Below, piece after piece: positions 32,112 through 41,887 of a stretch of 54,561 nt of DNA. This DNA is from a bacterium (GTDB lineage: Bacteria; Babelota; Babeliae; Babelales; Vermiphilaceae). The notes under the pieces were generated by a model. The model saw only the letters and a list, made by a program, of their open reading frames with translations. It was not told the origin of the DNA and ran no database searches. Numbering within the stretch: the stretch's first letter is position 1; the number at the start of each line of letters is the position of its first letter. The stretch is taken from positions 1-54,561 of the forward strand of contig JAKASV010000006.1 in NCBI GenBank assembly GCA_021818945.1, given 5' to 3'. A program made the translations under genes and the position numbers.

Positions 32112-34940
32112 ATGAATAGATTAAAAAAAATTGAATCCTTTTGTGTTGCAAGTTTATGTGCATTGCAGCTTTGTGGTCAAGGTCCTGTAGCGGTAGAAAA
32201 TAAAGCTGTGGGTGCCAAAGTAACTGAGGAGAAGCAAAATCTGCAACCTTCGCCTGTAGCTTTTCCTGTGCCCGACCAACCACCGCAACCATCTATGGTA
32301 CCTCAAGAATTGACAATGCCCCAAGACTTGTTGCCATCGGCTGGACCGTCAGTTGAGGAGGTTCAAAAAGTTCAGACAGTAGAACCAGAGGTACCAGTAA
32401 TAGAAATGCCACAATCACCAAAGCCTACCGCCCCTTCTGTACCTATCACACGAATATTGCCACCAAAATCACGAGTGCCTCAACAAGAGCAAGGACAGTC
32501 ACCACAAACTAAAGTCTCATTAGATGAACAACAAGCAGGGTCGAAGTTCGCTATGCGCTCAGACCATCTTCATGATGATTCAGCTGCATTAGAGAATCTT
32601 GCCGTTCGCTCACACGATGTCAAAAAACATCTCAGCGTTCCTCCTCCAGATGAAGATGATGAGCGTATTGATTTTCAATTCGAGAATACCGATCTAAAGA
32701 ATGTTATTCAGCAAGTTGGAGACCTGTTTAATGTAACATTCGTTACAGATGATATTATTAATCCTCTGCCCCAAGGAGCTGCTGCAACCACCGGCAGCAA
32801 AATATCCTTCAGAACTCAAAAATCTATGACAAAAAAACAGGCCTGGAATATGTTTTTGAGTTTCTTGGATATTGCAGGGTTTGCTGTTGTACCAGAGAAA
32901 TCACCACGCAGATATCGCATTGTTGCATTGCAAAAAGCGCTGAAAGCGGCAGAACCTGTTTATATTGGGGTTGATCCGGTAACGTTGCCCGATAATGATC
33001 AAATTATACGGTTCGTTTATTTTGTAGAAAATGGCAATATGGCGGTCATACAAAGTGTTGTTAATAAGTTACGTAGTTCAACATCAGATCTAGTATCGTT
33101 GGGTGATGCAAAGGCGTTTATTTTAACTGATAAGTCATATAATATCAAAACGCTTATGGTAATTGTCAAAGAGCTTGATCGTGTGAGTATGCCCCAATCG
33201 ATGTCTGTAATGAAATTATATCGTGCAGATGCCAAAGATGTAAAAGCATTATTTGATCAATTAATGGGGACCGAAGAAAGCAAGCAACAGCCGATGTTTA
33301 TGCCGCCGCGCCAACAACCAACGGCCCTGTATTTTGCTGCCAACACACGCTTGATAGCGGAACCAAGAACCAATTCACTTATTATTCTTGGTACACCAGA
33401 ATCGATCGAAAAAATAGAAAATTTTATTCGTAAAAATGTTGATAAAGATCCTGATACGCCTCATTCACCACTCTTTTATTATGATTTAAAATTTGCTGAT
33501 GCTCGAACGGTCAAAAAAATTCTTGAGGATACTGTTGGCAAATTTGGTACAGATACTGAAGCAGGAAAAGTCGGAGGTATTCGTGGTATTGATAAGTATA
33601 TAAGACCGATGGCTTTCATCGATGATCCTGCAACTAATCGTATTATAATGAAAGGTGATTATCAGGATTATATCATGGTAAAAGATCTGATTGCCCAAAT
33701 CGATCAACCTCAACCACAAGCTGCAATTGAAGTTTTAGTACTTTTAGTCAGCTGGTCTAAAATCAAACAGTTGGGTACGCAGATTAGAAATTATATGAAA
33801 GCTTGTGGAGGCTTTGGTTCAGAGAACATTCAGTTCCAGACTTCTGGGCTTGCAGGAAATAGTGGTATTGTGGAGCGACGAAAACCGAATGGTAGTACTG
33901 AATCTACTATACCGAATCGTCTTATGGGTAACCTTTTGGATCTTGTCACGGGATTAGCTTCCGGTAATACAATCATAACGCTTGGTCGTGATATATTCGG
34001 TGTCTGGGGTATCATTCAAATGCTCGAGAGCTTCGTAGCAGCAGAAACTGTAGCTAACCCATTCTTATTAGCTGCGAATAAGCAGAAAGCTGTCGTAGAA
34101 GTTGGTGAAATCCGTCGTGTTATCACATCTGAAATTGTACAAAATGCGAGCCAATCAACACCAACATTTGATGATATGAAAGCAACATTAAAAGTTGAAG
34201 TCACCCCACAGATAAATTCAGATGGTATGATCACGCTTGATATTCTTGTGTCAATTGTTAACTTTTTAGCTGGCTCAACTGCTGAAACCGTGGCACAAGA
34301 GACACGAGAAATCACCACTAAGGCAATTGTTACAGATCGTGAAGTTTTAGCTCTAGGTGGGTTGATAAGAAACAACTCGAATCAGAATCTCGCCAAAGTA
34401 CCGTTACTTAGTGATGTGCCATTGTTGGGTTGGCTATTCAAAAATGAAAGTAGGACCGATCAACGGGATTGCTTGCTGATTCTTTTCTCAACTCAAATTA
34501 TAGATCCATTGTCTCCTACCGCTGCAGCCAGATTTACCCGGCATCATATTGATGATTATTATGGTACGTTGGATACGATGATACATACATCCGAACGACG
34601 GGATCCTATCTATAGAATGTTCTTTAAGGAAGATCCAAAGAGTGTTGGCAATCGTGTACAAGACTTTATCTTTGAAAAACCAAAAAAACGTACAAAAAAG
34701 GCACAGGCTGAGCTGGAAGAACTTAAAAAAGAACATCCTGTTCTTGCCGATCAACCGGAAGTTTTGGAAACTTTTGTTTCTAAAAAGGAAAAATTAAAAG
34801 AAAAGAACGTAGTGAAAATACCTGTGACAGAAGAAGTAAAGCAGGCACCAATGAATGCTGTGGCAAATAATAATGCAAGCAAACGCCGAGCCAAGGTGTC
34901 ATTAACTCATGATATACTTGATAATCAGGAAATGGCATGA
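32112..34940 (+). CDS. Secretin, GspD-like (copy 1)
   Basis: A 942-residue outer-membrane channel subunit. After a signal region comes a proline/glutamine-rich stretch (about 25-185). The N0-type domain starts near 187 (DFQFENTDLKNVIQQVGDLF), N1-N3-like repeats follow (NSLIILGTPESIEKIENFI; TNRIIMKGDYQDYIMVKDLI), and the secretin core includes VEVGEIRRVITSEIV near 662 and VLALGGLIRNNSNQNLAKVPLLSDVPLLGWLF. A charged C-terminal extension includes RDPIYRMFFKEDP at about 830. Canonical GspD is about 650-700 residues, so this form is enlarged at both ends. The start overlaps the GspC stop closely; the stop overlaps the next start (ATGA). Confidence 0.93.
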   Translation: MNRLKKIESFCVASLCALQLCGQGPVAVENKAVGAKVTEEKQNLQPSPVAFPVPDQPPQPSMVPQELTMPQDLLPSAGPSVEEVQKVQTVEPEVPVIEMPQSPKPTAPSVPITRILPPKSRVPQQEQGQSPQTKVSLDEQQAGSKFAMRSDHLHDDSAALENLAVRSHDVKKHLSVPPPDEDDERIDFQFENTDLKNVIQQVGDLFNVTFVTDDIINPLPQGAAATTGSKISFRTQKSMTKKQAWNMFLSFLDIAGFAVVPEKSPRRYRIVALQKALKAAEPVYIGVDPVTLPDNDQIIRFVYFVENGNMAVIQSVVNKLRSSTSDLVSLGDAKAFILTDKSYNIKTLMVIVKELDRVSMPQSMSVMKLYRADAKDVKALFDQLMGTEESKQQPMFMPPRQQPTALYFAANTRLIAEPRTNSLIILGTPESIEKIENFIRKNVDKDPDTPHSPLFYYDLKFADARTVKKILEDTVGKFGTDTEAGKVGGIRGIDKYIRPMAFIDDPATNRIIMKGDYQDYIMVKDLIAQIDQPQPQAAIEVLVLLVSWSKIKQLGTQIRNYMKACGGFGSENIQFQTSGLAGNSGIVERRKPNGSTESTIPNRLMGNLLDLVTGLASGNTIITLGRDIFGVWGIIQMLESFVAAETVANPFLLAANKQKAVVEVGEIRRVITSEIVQNASQSTPTFDDMKATLKVEVTPQINSDGMITLDILVSIVNFLAGSTAETVAQETREITTKAIVTDREVLALGGLIRNNSNQNLAKVPLLSDVPLLGWLFKNESRTDQRDCLLILFSTQIIDPLSPTAAARFTRHHIDDYYGTLDTMIHTSERRDPIYRMFFKEDPKSVGNRVQDFIFEKPKKRTKKAQAELEELKKEHPVLADQPEVLETFVSKKEKLKEKNVVKIPVTEEVKQAPMNAVANNNASKRRAKVSLTHDILDNQEMA

Positions 34941-36547
34941 TAAAAAATATTTTTATTCCAGAATCCATCGGTGATTATTATGTATTTCCAAAACGTATCC
35001 TGAGTTTTGATATTGGAAGAACCTATGTTCATGCTGTGCAAGTGTATCTTAAGGGACGCACCATGCGCATCGAAAAATTTCTTGAAGAAAAAATTGAACC
35101 GGGTACTGCTGCAACTCTTCCGGATCGCACTGCTGATGCAATAAAAAATATTGCGGCCCATGCAGATCAATATCATGCTCTGTATGCAGCGATTAATAGT
35201 TCAGTTGTGGTTTTTAAAGAGCTTGCCTTACCTTTTTTAGAGTATGAAAAAATCAAGATGGTTCTCAACTATGAGGTTGAGCCATTGTTGCCATTTGCTG
35301 GTGCGCATGCGGTGATAGATTTTATTATTACCAAACAAAATATAGAAGAAAAAAAATCGACAATATTGGTTGCTGCAGTACTTAAGGAGCATTTAGCGCA
35401 ATATCTTAGTTTGTTTGGCACTGCAGGAATAGATCCTCAGGTCGTCACTCTTGATTTATTTGCACTTTATGGACTTTATAAGAGTATCCCTGAATACGCC
35501 AATGAAGCGGATAACGTTGTGCTTATTGATTTTGGTGTACATGCAACGCGTATAGCTTTTATTAACAATGGACAGCTCAAATATATAAGAACACTGTCTA
35601 AAGGGCTCATACATATAGCAAAAATGATGAGTGATGAACTTAAAATTCAGCCATCTGATGCTATGGAACAGATTATGCGATTCGGGCTGGAGCATCAAGA
35701 AGATTCTACGTATAATACAGTCATGACGCGTGTGCTGACGACATTTTGGAGCGAAATAGATTTTACCATCCGATCGTTCTCAACGCTGGTAGGCCAAGAA
35801 GTTATGACAAAAATACTTCTTCTTGGTAGAGGATCTGAAATTAAAGATATTTGTCGTTTTATAACAACTGTGTTTAATAAGCAATGTGCATTGTTTTCTG
35901 TAATATCTTTATTGCAGGATTCAAAAATTGTTGTGTCCAGTGTTAATCATGTGCCGCGCTCACATTTTATTTGCCTTAGTTCAGTGTTTCCGTCAAAGAT
36001 TACCAATCGTTTTAATTTGTTAAGTGGTGATTTTGCTCCCTCAGATAAAGGATTATTTAATAAACAAATTATTGTAGGGATAACCTTATTATCTTTACTG
36101 TTTTGCGCTCTCTTGTTTTCGACATTTTGGCGGCTCCATTCGCTAAAAGCTGAGCTGAGAGCTTCTAATCAGCAGGCGGTATCCGCATTGAAAGACCGCT
36201 TTAAGGGAATTAAGGGTTCTGTATTAAATGGTGTTATGAATGAGGCACAAAATCAATTAAATAAACAAGAACAAGCAGTAGCCTTTTTGGATCCTTCCAA
36301 ACCATCAATGCTGGAATATCTTTTGGAATTGACTAATAAAATAGACAAGAAAGAAACAGGTCTGAAAATTGAAAGTCTTGTCATTGAAGGTGACAAGATG
36401 CGACTGAAGGCAAGAGTTCGGGATTTTCCTGCATTAAAAATACTTGAAAAGAATCTTCACGATTCAAAGATGTTTGAATTTCAACCACTCGATAGTCTTG
36501 ATTTTGATCGCGAGATTACCTTAGTACCACAGGCCGGGGAAGTATAA
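34937..36547 (+). CDS. PilM/GspL-like actin-fold protein with membrane anchor
   Basis: The 536-residue protein has an N-terminal actin-like domain (about 18-340): ILSFDIGRTYVHAVQVYL, AAINSSVVVFKELALPF, VVLIDFGVHATRIAFINN and ILLLGRGSEIKDICRFI are the phosphate and adenosine segments of PilM/GspL. A transmembrane helix (about 377-398, IVGITLLSLLFCALLFSTFW) and a periplasmic coiled region follow, ending in a PilN-like ferredoxin fold (GLKIESLVIEGDKMRLKARV). It thus combines PilM and PilN parts, as GspL does. It overlaps the secretin stop by four bases and abuts the PilO-like gene. Confidence 0.88.
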   Translation: MIKNIFIPESIGDYYVFPKRILSFDIGRTYVHAVQVYLKGRTMRIEKFLEEKIEPGTAATLPDRTADAIKNIAAHADQYHALYAAINSSVVVFKELALPFLEYEKIKMVLNYEVEPLLPFAGAHAVIDFIITKQNIEEKKSTILVAAVLKEHLAQYLSLFGTAGIDPQVVTLDLFALYGLYKSIPEYANEADNVVLIDFGVHATRIAFINNGQLKYIRTLSKGLIHIAKMMSDELKIQPSDAMEQIMRFGLEHQEDSTYNTVMTRVLTTFWSEIDFTIRSFSTLVGQEVMTKILLLGRGSEIKDICRFITTVFNKQCALFSVISLLQDSKIVVSSVNHVPRSHFICLSSVFPSKITNRFNLLSGDFAPSDKGLFNKQIIVGITLLSLLFCALLFSTFWRLHSLKAELRASNQQAVSALKDRFKGIKGSVLNGVMNEAQNQLNKQEQAVAFLDPSKPSMLEYLLELTNKIDKKETGLKIESLVIEGDKMRLKARVRDFPALKILEKNLHDSKMFEFQPLDSLDFDREITLVPQAGEV

Positions 36548-37105
36548 ATGGAATATTTTGACAAATTAAAAGCTAAACTCGAGACGCTTGATGAAAAGCA
36601 ATTTTACACCTATGTCTTTGGAGCTTTGGGTCTGCTATTATTGATTATTTCGTTCATAGTATTTTATTATTATAGGTCTGCACATTATTATAATCGTCAG
36701 CTTAAAGATCTTAATAATATGAGATCTGGCCAAATCAGACAAATTTTAACCAAGGCGGGTCAAATAAAAAAGCAGAAAGAAAAACTTGATGCAATGCTTG
36801 CGCAAGATCCTGAATTTAAGTTAACCGGATATCTTGAAACAGTCCTTGCAAAGTTGAATCTCAGTGAACGAAAAGATATTAGTCAGTCCCCTCGATATAT
36901 CGAGATTGATGATAAATATACCGAAAATGAACTTGAATTTACTTTGAATGATATCAACATGAAACAACTTGTTGAGTTTTTGGCTGCTATTGAAAGTAAT
37001 CGACGAGTCTATACTAAAAAATTGGAAATAACAAAATCAAAGACAACGCAAAGCAGCTTGGAAGTGCATATTACAATTGCAACGTTGTTTCCTAAAGTGA
37101 CATAA
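36548..37105 (+). CDS. PilO/GspM-like inner-membrane protein
   Basis: The 185-residue protein has one transmembrane helix (about 19-42, FGALGLLLLIISFIVFYYY), a periplasmic coiled coil (RQLKDLNNMRSGQIRQILTK, KKQKEKLDAMLAQ) and a C-terminal ferredoxin-like fold (ELEFTLNDINMKQLVEFLAAIE to KKLEITKS). This is the layout of GspM and PilO, the partners of GspL and PilN. It starts one base after the preceding stop codon. The order C-D-L-M matches part of a type II secretion operon. Confidence 0.82.
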   Translation: MEYFDKLKAKLETLDEKQFYTYVFGALGLLLLIISFIVFYYYRSAHYYNRQLKDLNNMRSGQIRQILTKAGQIKKQKEKLDAMLAQDPEFKLTGYLETVLAKLNLSERKDISQSPRYIEIDDKYTENELEFTLNDINMKQLVEFLAAIESNRRVYTKKLEITKSKTTQSSLEVHITIATLFPKVT

Positions 37106-37131
37106 TGTAACAGACAGATGGGACGGACTTT

Positions 37132-39900
37132 ATGAATAGAATGCGAATCAAGAATTCCTACGTTATTTTGGGTAGTTTATGTATGAGCTCGATGCTCATT
37201 GCAGCAATGGCAAATGTGGAGAACTCAGCTACACAAAATGTCCCATTGGACCGTAGATCAGACAAACAAATTAAAAAATCATCACTTAAAAAAAAGAATT
37301 TTTCCTTTAAATTTACTGATGAAAATCTGATAGACGTTATTAATATTGTGGCAGAAAAAAAAGGCGCGAATGTATTATTGCCGACTGGTGCCAGTGCTAT
37401 AAATGCCAAAGTAACTATTGCAATTGAAGAAAAAATGTCTATTGACAAGGCTTGGAAATTTTTAATACAAGTTTTAGATATAGCCGGCTATAGCGTTATT
37501 CCACGATCAGGTATGTTCGAGGTAGTTAAAACCACACCAGATGTTGCTCGAGAACCATTACCTATCTATATAGGGGTGCCATGGGAACAGATTCCAGATA
37601 CGGACCAACGGATTCGCTGTGTATTTTATTTGAGTAATATTAAAGTTCCCGGCGATCCGCCAGAGCCGGAAAATGAGCTATATAAGGTTATAACTGGACT
37701 TATGCCAAATGGCCAGACTGGATTGCAAGATCCGCTTTCACCTAGGCTGGCATTCGATCCTGTTACCAATGCGCTTATCATTGCAGAACGTGCAAGTATT
37801 GTGCGTTCGATTATGCAAATAGTTACTGCTCTTGATACAACAGGTTTTAAAGAAAAAATTGAGATGCTTACACTCTTTAATACAGTGGCATCAGATGTAA
37901 GACAGATATTTGATAAGATAATGGCACCTCCGACACGACCACTTTATGGGCTTGATACACGTAAAGCAACTACAGAAGCAACCTATTTTTCAAAGTTTGT
38001 GCGTATTATTGAATATGGACGACTCAATATGCTCATTATTGTGGGCCGTGAGCAGGCGGTTGATCGAGTTAGAGATTTTATTCTAAAATATATTGATGTG
38101 GCTCAAGATACAGGGCAATCGGTCTTTCATACCTATGCATTGCAATATCTGGATGCAGCAGATTTTTCACTAATCTTGCAAAATATCGTTAAGTCTTCAC
38201 TTACTGGAGGAACTGGTCAATCATATGCGGAAGGTCCTCAGCAGCAAAAAGGTGGTACCGAACGTATGTTTGAAGGTGTGTGCATCACGCATGACAGACC
38301 GGCAGAGGCCGGTGTTTCTGCAGGTGGTACAGGTCCTGAAGCTACCGCAGAGGCTGTCTATTATGGTGGAAATCGATTAATTATTGCAGCACGTCAAGAT
38401 GACTGGTTGCGTATAAAAAAATTATGTGAAGAACTGGACACACCTCAACCACAAGTCATTATTGAAGTTCTTGTAGCAGATCTGACGCTTGATGATACGC
38501 GAACTATTGCTTCTATGTTGCGTAATCCTCTAACCGTTCCGCTTATTGGTGATGTCCAATTTCAATCTGCACAACTTGCAAGAGGTATTCTTGTTAATGA
38601 TCTTGATCTAAATGATGGACTTTCTCCGGCTACTGTTGGTCTTGATAATATTAATCATAGTAATGATGTTGATATTCTTAAAGATGCATATAATAATAGT
38701 AAACCGCCAGTTCCACTAACTACCGAAACACCTGAAGCCACTAATCAAAGTATTGTATCGGCGGCGGCACCAGGGACTATGGCAGTTTCATTGATTGATC
38801 CATGCACCAAAAAAGTATGGAGCTTATTAGAAATTCAGAATGTACTCACGGATCGACAAGTGCTTTCTAACCCACATATTATTGCGGTTAATAATAAGCA
38901 AACAAAATTAGTGATTGGTGAGTCTCGATTGGTCAAGGATGCTGCCGTTGGTAACCAGGGTGGTAACGCGACACTTCCACGAAAAAATATTAAGGCAAAT
39001 TTAGTACTTAATATTAAACCGCGCATCTGTCTTTCGCCTGATGGTGATCCCGCTAATGATACAATCCAGCTGGGGATTGTTGTAGATATTGATGACTTCC
39101 AGACTGTTAATTTTACTATCAGTACACCTGAAAATCCTGAAGCTGCAAACAGATTTACCAGGCATGTGGTCACGAGTGCACAGGTACGTAACCGGGAAGT
39201 TATTCCCATTGGCGGCTTGATAAGACGCGAAGCGAGTCAGACTGCATCAGAGACACCTATTTTGGGAAAAATTCCGATTATCGGTTATTTTTTCAAAAAT
39301 AGAAATGGTATTGCAGTGGATACCAATTTAACCGTATTTTTATGTCCTACCGTGGTTCGACCACGGCTGCGACGTGGTGGTATAGATCGGTATACCAGAG
39401 ATTATGTAAAATTAACAAAGCGATATGCTCAAGAAGGCCAGTTATTTGATTCGCTCAAAGATCCTGTCACACGATGGTTCTTTAATACAGAATCAGATGT
39501 TATTGATACGGTCAATGACTTTTTATCTAATGATGAGTTAAAAAAAGATAAAGAGCTCAGAATTTTGACAAAGCGTTCAAAAATAAGGCAAGAGGCACAC
39601 CAACAACGAATTGCAAAAGAACAAGAATATCTTGAAAAGCGAGCAATACCAGAAGAGCCGCGGGCGATGAATGAGATTGTGTCTACGCCGGTCAGTCAGT
39701 TACATGAGGCAGAAAAATTATCGATGCCTGCGCCTGAGCTGAATGCTGAAATGTTAGAGTCCAAACCGATTCAGGAGGCATGCAGGCAAACAATGCTTCT
39801 TGCTTCTCAAAAAGAACAGGTATTGGACGATAAAGAGGCCAGACTAAAATCGCTCATAAAGGACGAAGAAAATCCGCTCCATCAATGTATGCCGGCGTGA
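37132..39900 (+). CDS. Second secretin-like protein (copy 2)
   Basis: The 922-residue protein has an N-terminal signal-like segment and an N0-type domain (about 56, FSFKFTDENLIDVINIVAEKK). N1-N3-like modules follow (TNALIIAERASIVRSIMQIV; NRLIIAARQDDWLRIKKLCEEL), then a secretin core with VLSNPHIIAVNNKQTKLVIG and VIPIGGLIRREASQTASETPILGKIPIIGYFF. The C-terminal extension has KDPVTRWFFNTES at about 777, like RDPIYRMFFKEDP of the first secretin. The two are distant paralogues. An insertion of about 100 residues (around 470-570) sits before the core. It may form a mixed or alternative channel, or be specialised for other substrates. Confidence 0.88.
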   Translation: MNRMRIKNSYVILGSLCMSSMLIAAMANVENSATQNVPLDRRSDKQIKKSSLKKKNFSFKFTDENLIDVINIVAEKKGANVLLPTGASAINAKVTIAIEEKMSIDKAWKFLIQVLDIAGYSVIPRSGMFEVVKTTPDVAREPLPIYIGVPWEQIPDTDQRIRCVFYLSNIKVPGDPPEPENELYKVITGLMPNGQTGLQDPLSPRLAFDPVTNALIIAERASIVRSIMQIVTALDTTGFKEKIEMLTLFNTVASDVRQIFDKIMAPPTRPLYGLDTRKATTEATYFSKFVRIIEYGRLNMLIIVGREQAVDRVRDFILKYIDVAQDTGQSVFHTYALQYLDAADFSLILQNIVKSSLTGGTGQSYAEGPQQQKGGTERMFEGVCITHDRPAEAGVSAGGTGPEATAEAVYYGGNRLIIAARQDDWLRIKKLCEELDTPQPQVIIEVLVADLTLDDTRTIASMLRNPLTVPLIGDVQFQSAQLARGILVNDLDLNDGLSPATVGLDNINHSNDVDILKDAYNNSKPPVPLTTETPEATNQSIVSAAAPGTMAVSLIDPCTKKVWSLLEIQNVLTDRQVLSNPHIIAVNNKQTKLVIGESRLVKDAAVGNQGGNATLPRKNIKANLVLNIKPRICLSPDGDPANDTIQLGIVVDIDDFQTVNFTISTPENPEAANRFTRHVVTSAQVRNREVIPIGGLIRREASQTASETPILGKIPIIGYFFKNRNGIAVDTNLTVFLCPTVVRPRLRRGGIDRYTRDYVKLTKRYAQEGQLFDSLKDPVTRWFFNTESDVIDTVNDFLSNDELKKDKELRILTKRSKIRQEAHQQRIAKEQEYLEKRAIPEEPRAMNEIVSTPVSQLHEAEKLSMPAPELNAEMLESKPIQEACRQTMLLASQKEQVLDDKEARLKSLIKDEENPLHQCMPA

Positions 39901-39948
39901 TTTTTAATGACAATTGTCGTTGTAGCATGATAAACGGCAGTTATATAT

Positions 39949-41208
39949 TCAGATCCCCATAAGTGATCGGGCAAGATTATCTTCTATGCGTAGTACTTGG
40001 TTGTATTTTGATATACACTCTCCGCGTGTAAATCCACCAGCTTTTAATTGACGTGCATTGGTGCCGATAGCAAAATCGGCAATAAACGTATCCTCTGTTT
40101 CGCCCGAGCGATGCGATGCTATGGTATTGAAGCCATGATTTTTGCAAAGAAGTACCGCTTGAAGACTTTCAGACACGGTCCCAATCTGATTAGGTTTAAT
40201 AATTGCCGCATTGGCAAGCCCATGTTCAATACCCATGGCGATGCGTGACGGATTACTCGCGAAGATATCGTCACCAACAATTTGTAATGAATCACCTAAC
40301 TGTTTTTCCATAGCGATCCATCCGTCAGTATCATCTTCTGCCATTCCATCTTCAATCGAGTAAATTGGATACTTTGTAATAAACTGCGCATATCGATCAA
40401 TAAGTTCTTGTGAGCTTAATTCTATTCCGTCATTCCATCTATAGGTTCCGGTTTCTATACTATAAAGGTGAGATGCAGCAATATCTAATGCAATAGTGAA
40501 CTGTTCTTTTGGCTTATAACCAGATTTGATAATAGCCTCCATCAAAAGATCAAATGCTTGAAACTCATCTGAAAAATCTAACACATACCCACCCTCAATG
40601 CCCGTGCATAGTCGTAGACCACGATCAAAAATGAGTGATTTTAATGTTTGATTAACAAGGCAAGTCGCTTCACAGGCAGATCTACAACTGGAAAAACCCA
40701 TGGGGACTAACATTATTTCTTGAATGACCAAATTGCTGTCAGCATGCAAACCACCATTTATGATGTTGAACATGGTATATGGTATTGTTACAGAATCAAA
40801 ATTACAAAGACGTGCAAGAAACTCGTATAGTTGCATATCCAATGATATGGCTTGTGCTTTTGCCATGGCAATACTTACAGCTAATATCGTATTAGCTCCC
40901 AAATATGATTTATCTTGCGTTCCATCAAGAGCAATCATCTTGATGTCCATATCAATGAGATTCGGTTCTTTATTAATAAATTCAGGTCCTATAATGGTTT
41001 CTAGATGTTCGACCGCTTTGCGAACTCCGAGGCCCATAACTCGTGTACCCCCATCATATAATGGTTTAGCCTCATACTTGCTACACGATGTGCCTGATGG
41101 AACTTGTGAGCGTACGATAATTTTTTCATCGAGAACTATTTCGCATTCGATGGTTGGCAATCCCCGAGAATCATAAATCTCTCTACCAATGATACGCGTA
41201 ATAAGCAT
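39949..41208 (-). CDS. eno: Enolase (divergent)
   Basis: Converts 2-phosphoglycerate to phosphoenolpyruvate. The 419-residue length is normal. Catalytic positions by comparison with yeast are kept: Ser in PSGTS, the His in INGGLHADS, Glu in QEIM and in GIEGG, the metal ligands in DIAAS, SIEDGMAEDD and VGDDIF, Lys in IIKPNQIGT, and SHRSGETEDTF and QLKAG. Several otherwise invariant spots differ: DSRGLPT instead of DSRGNPT, SCSKYEA instead of STGxxEA, and TRGECISKYN instead of SRSERxAKYN. It therefore looks active but unusually derived. It is the distal gene of a minus-strand stretch. Confidence 0.95.
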   Translation of the reverse strand: MLITRIIGREIYDSRGLPTIECEIVLDEKIIVRSQVPSGTSCSKYEAKPLYDGGTRVMGLGVRKAVEHLETIIGPEFINKEPNLIDMDIKMIALDGTQDKSYLGANTILAVSIAMAKAQAISLDMQLYEFLARLCNFDSVTIPYTMFNIINGGLHADSNLVIQEIMLVPMGFSSCRSACEATCLVNQTLKSLIFDRGLRLCTGIEGGYVLDFSDEFQAFDLLMEAIIKSGYKPKEQFTIALDIAASHLYSIETGTYRWNDGIELSSQELIDRYAQFITKYPIYSIEDGMAEDDTDGWIAMEKQLGDSLQIVGDDIFASNPSRIAMGIEHGLANAAIIKPNQIGTVSESLQAVLLCKNHGFNTIASHRSGETEDTFIADFAIGTNARQLKAGGFTRGECISKYNQVLRIEDNLARSLMGI

Positions 41209-41225
41209 TCTTTCCCTTTTTCTAT

Positions 41226-41834
41226 TTATTTGTCCTTAAGAATTTTTATAATCGCTTTACCGAATGCTTGTGCTGAATTTGGCCCATCGGCTGTGATAAT
41301 GTTCCCATCTGTCACAACAGGTTGTTTATTGTATATAACCTGATACTGTTTAAAAATGTCGTCTAATTTATTATCATCATTCCAACCGGTAGCTTTTTTA
41401 CCTTCTAGTATTCCGGCTTTTGCCAAAATGCGCGGTGAATAGCAAATTGCTCCTATAGCTTTACCTGACGAATATGCATTGCGCATTGTTGAGTATATCA
41501 GTTGGGTATCAAGTTCTGCATGTGCGCCAGGTCCTCCAATAATAAAAATGCCGTCATATTTTTTGTAATCAAATTTGTTGAGTACTTTATCAACGAGGGT
41601 TCGAGTGCCATCGGTTGCATATGCATACCCGCTTTTTGGACTCACCGTTATTACATTAAATCCAGCTTGATTGAGAACACGTTTGGTATCTTTATACTCT
41701 ACTGGTTGGTAGTCTTTAGACGCGACAATGAGAACAATTTGCCTTTTATGGTTTCTGATTGCTTTTTCAAATTTCTCAGAGGATACACAGGTTAATGATA
41801 TCATCAAACATCCAAAGCATGCTTTATAATTCAT
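41226..41834 (-). CDS. Exported DJ-1/PfpI-family protein (copy 3)
   Basis: The 202-residue product starts with a signal-like segment (YKACFGCLMISLTCVSS) and then the class-I glutamine-amidotransferase-like fold: QIVLIVASKDYQPVEYKDT, GIFIIGGPGAHAELD and the nucleophile elbow AIGAICYSPRILAKAG with Cys131. Members act as glyoxalases, deglycases, proteases or stress sensors; which applies here is not visible. It is the third of three tandem paralogues and lies 17 nt from enolase. Its periplasmic location is predicted only from the signal sequence. Confidence 0.85.
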   Translation of the reverse strand: MNYKACFGCLMISLTCVSSEKFEKAIRNHKRQIVLIVASKDYQPVEYKDTKRVLNQAGFNVITVSPKSGYAYATDGTRTLVDKVLNKFDYKKYDGIFIIGGPGAHAELDTQLIYSTMRNAYSSGKAIGAICYSPRILAKAGILEGKKATGWNDDNKLDDIFKQYQVIYNKQPVVTDGNIITADGPNSAQAFGKAIIKILKDK

Positions 41835-41887
41835 GAATATGTCCCTTAGATTGTAATTGCGCTAAACTATGTTTATCAGTTAATCGG

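Noticed and set aside
30994-39900. A complete type II secretion system
   Set aside because: Only C, D, L and M-like parts and a second secretin are present; no GspE, F or pseudopilins occur, so I describe it as a secretion-type cluster.
39909-39918. GACAATTGTC palindrome after the second secretin gene
   Set aside because: Only 10 bp, no T-run and no second copy nearby; such palindromes are expected by chance in AT-rich DNA.
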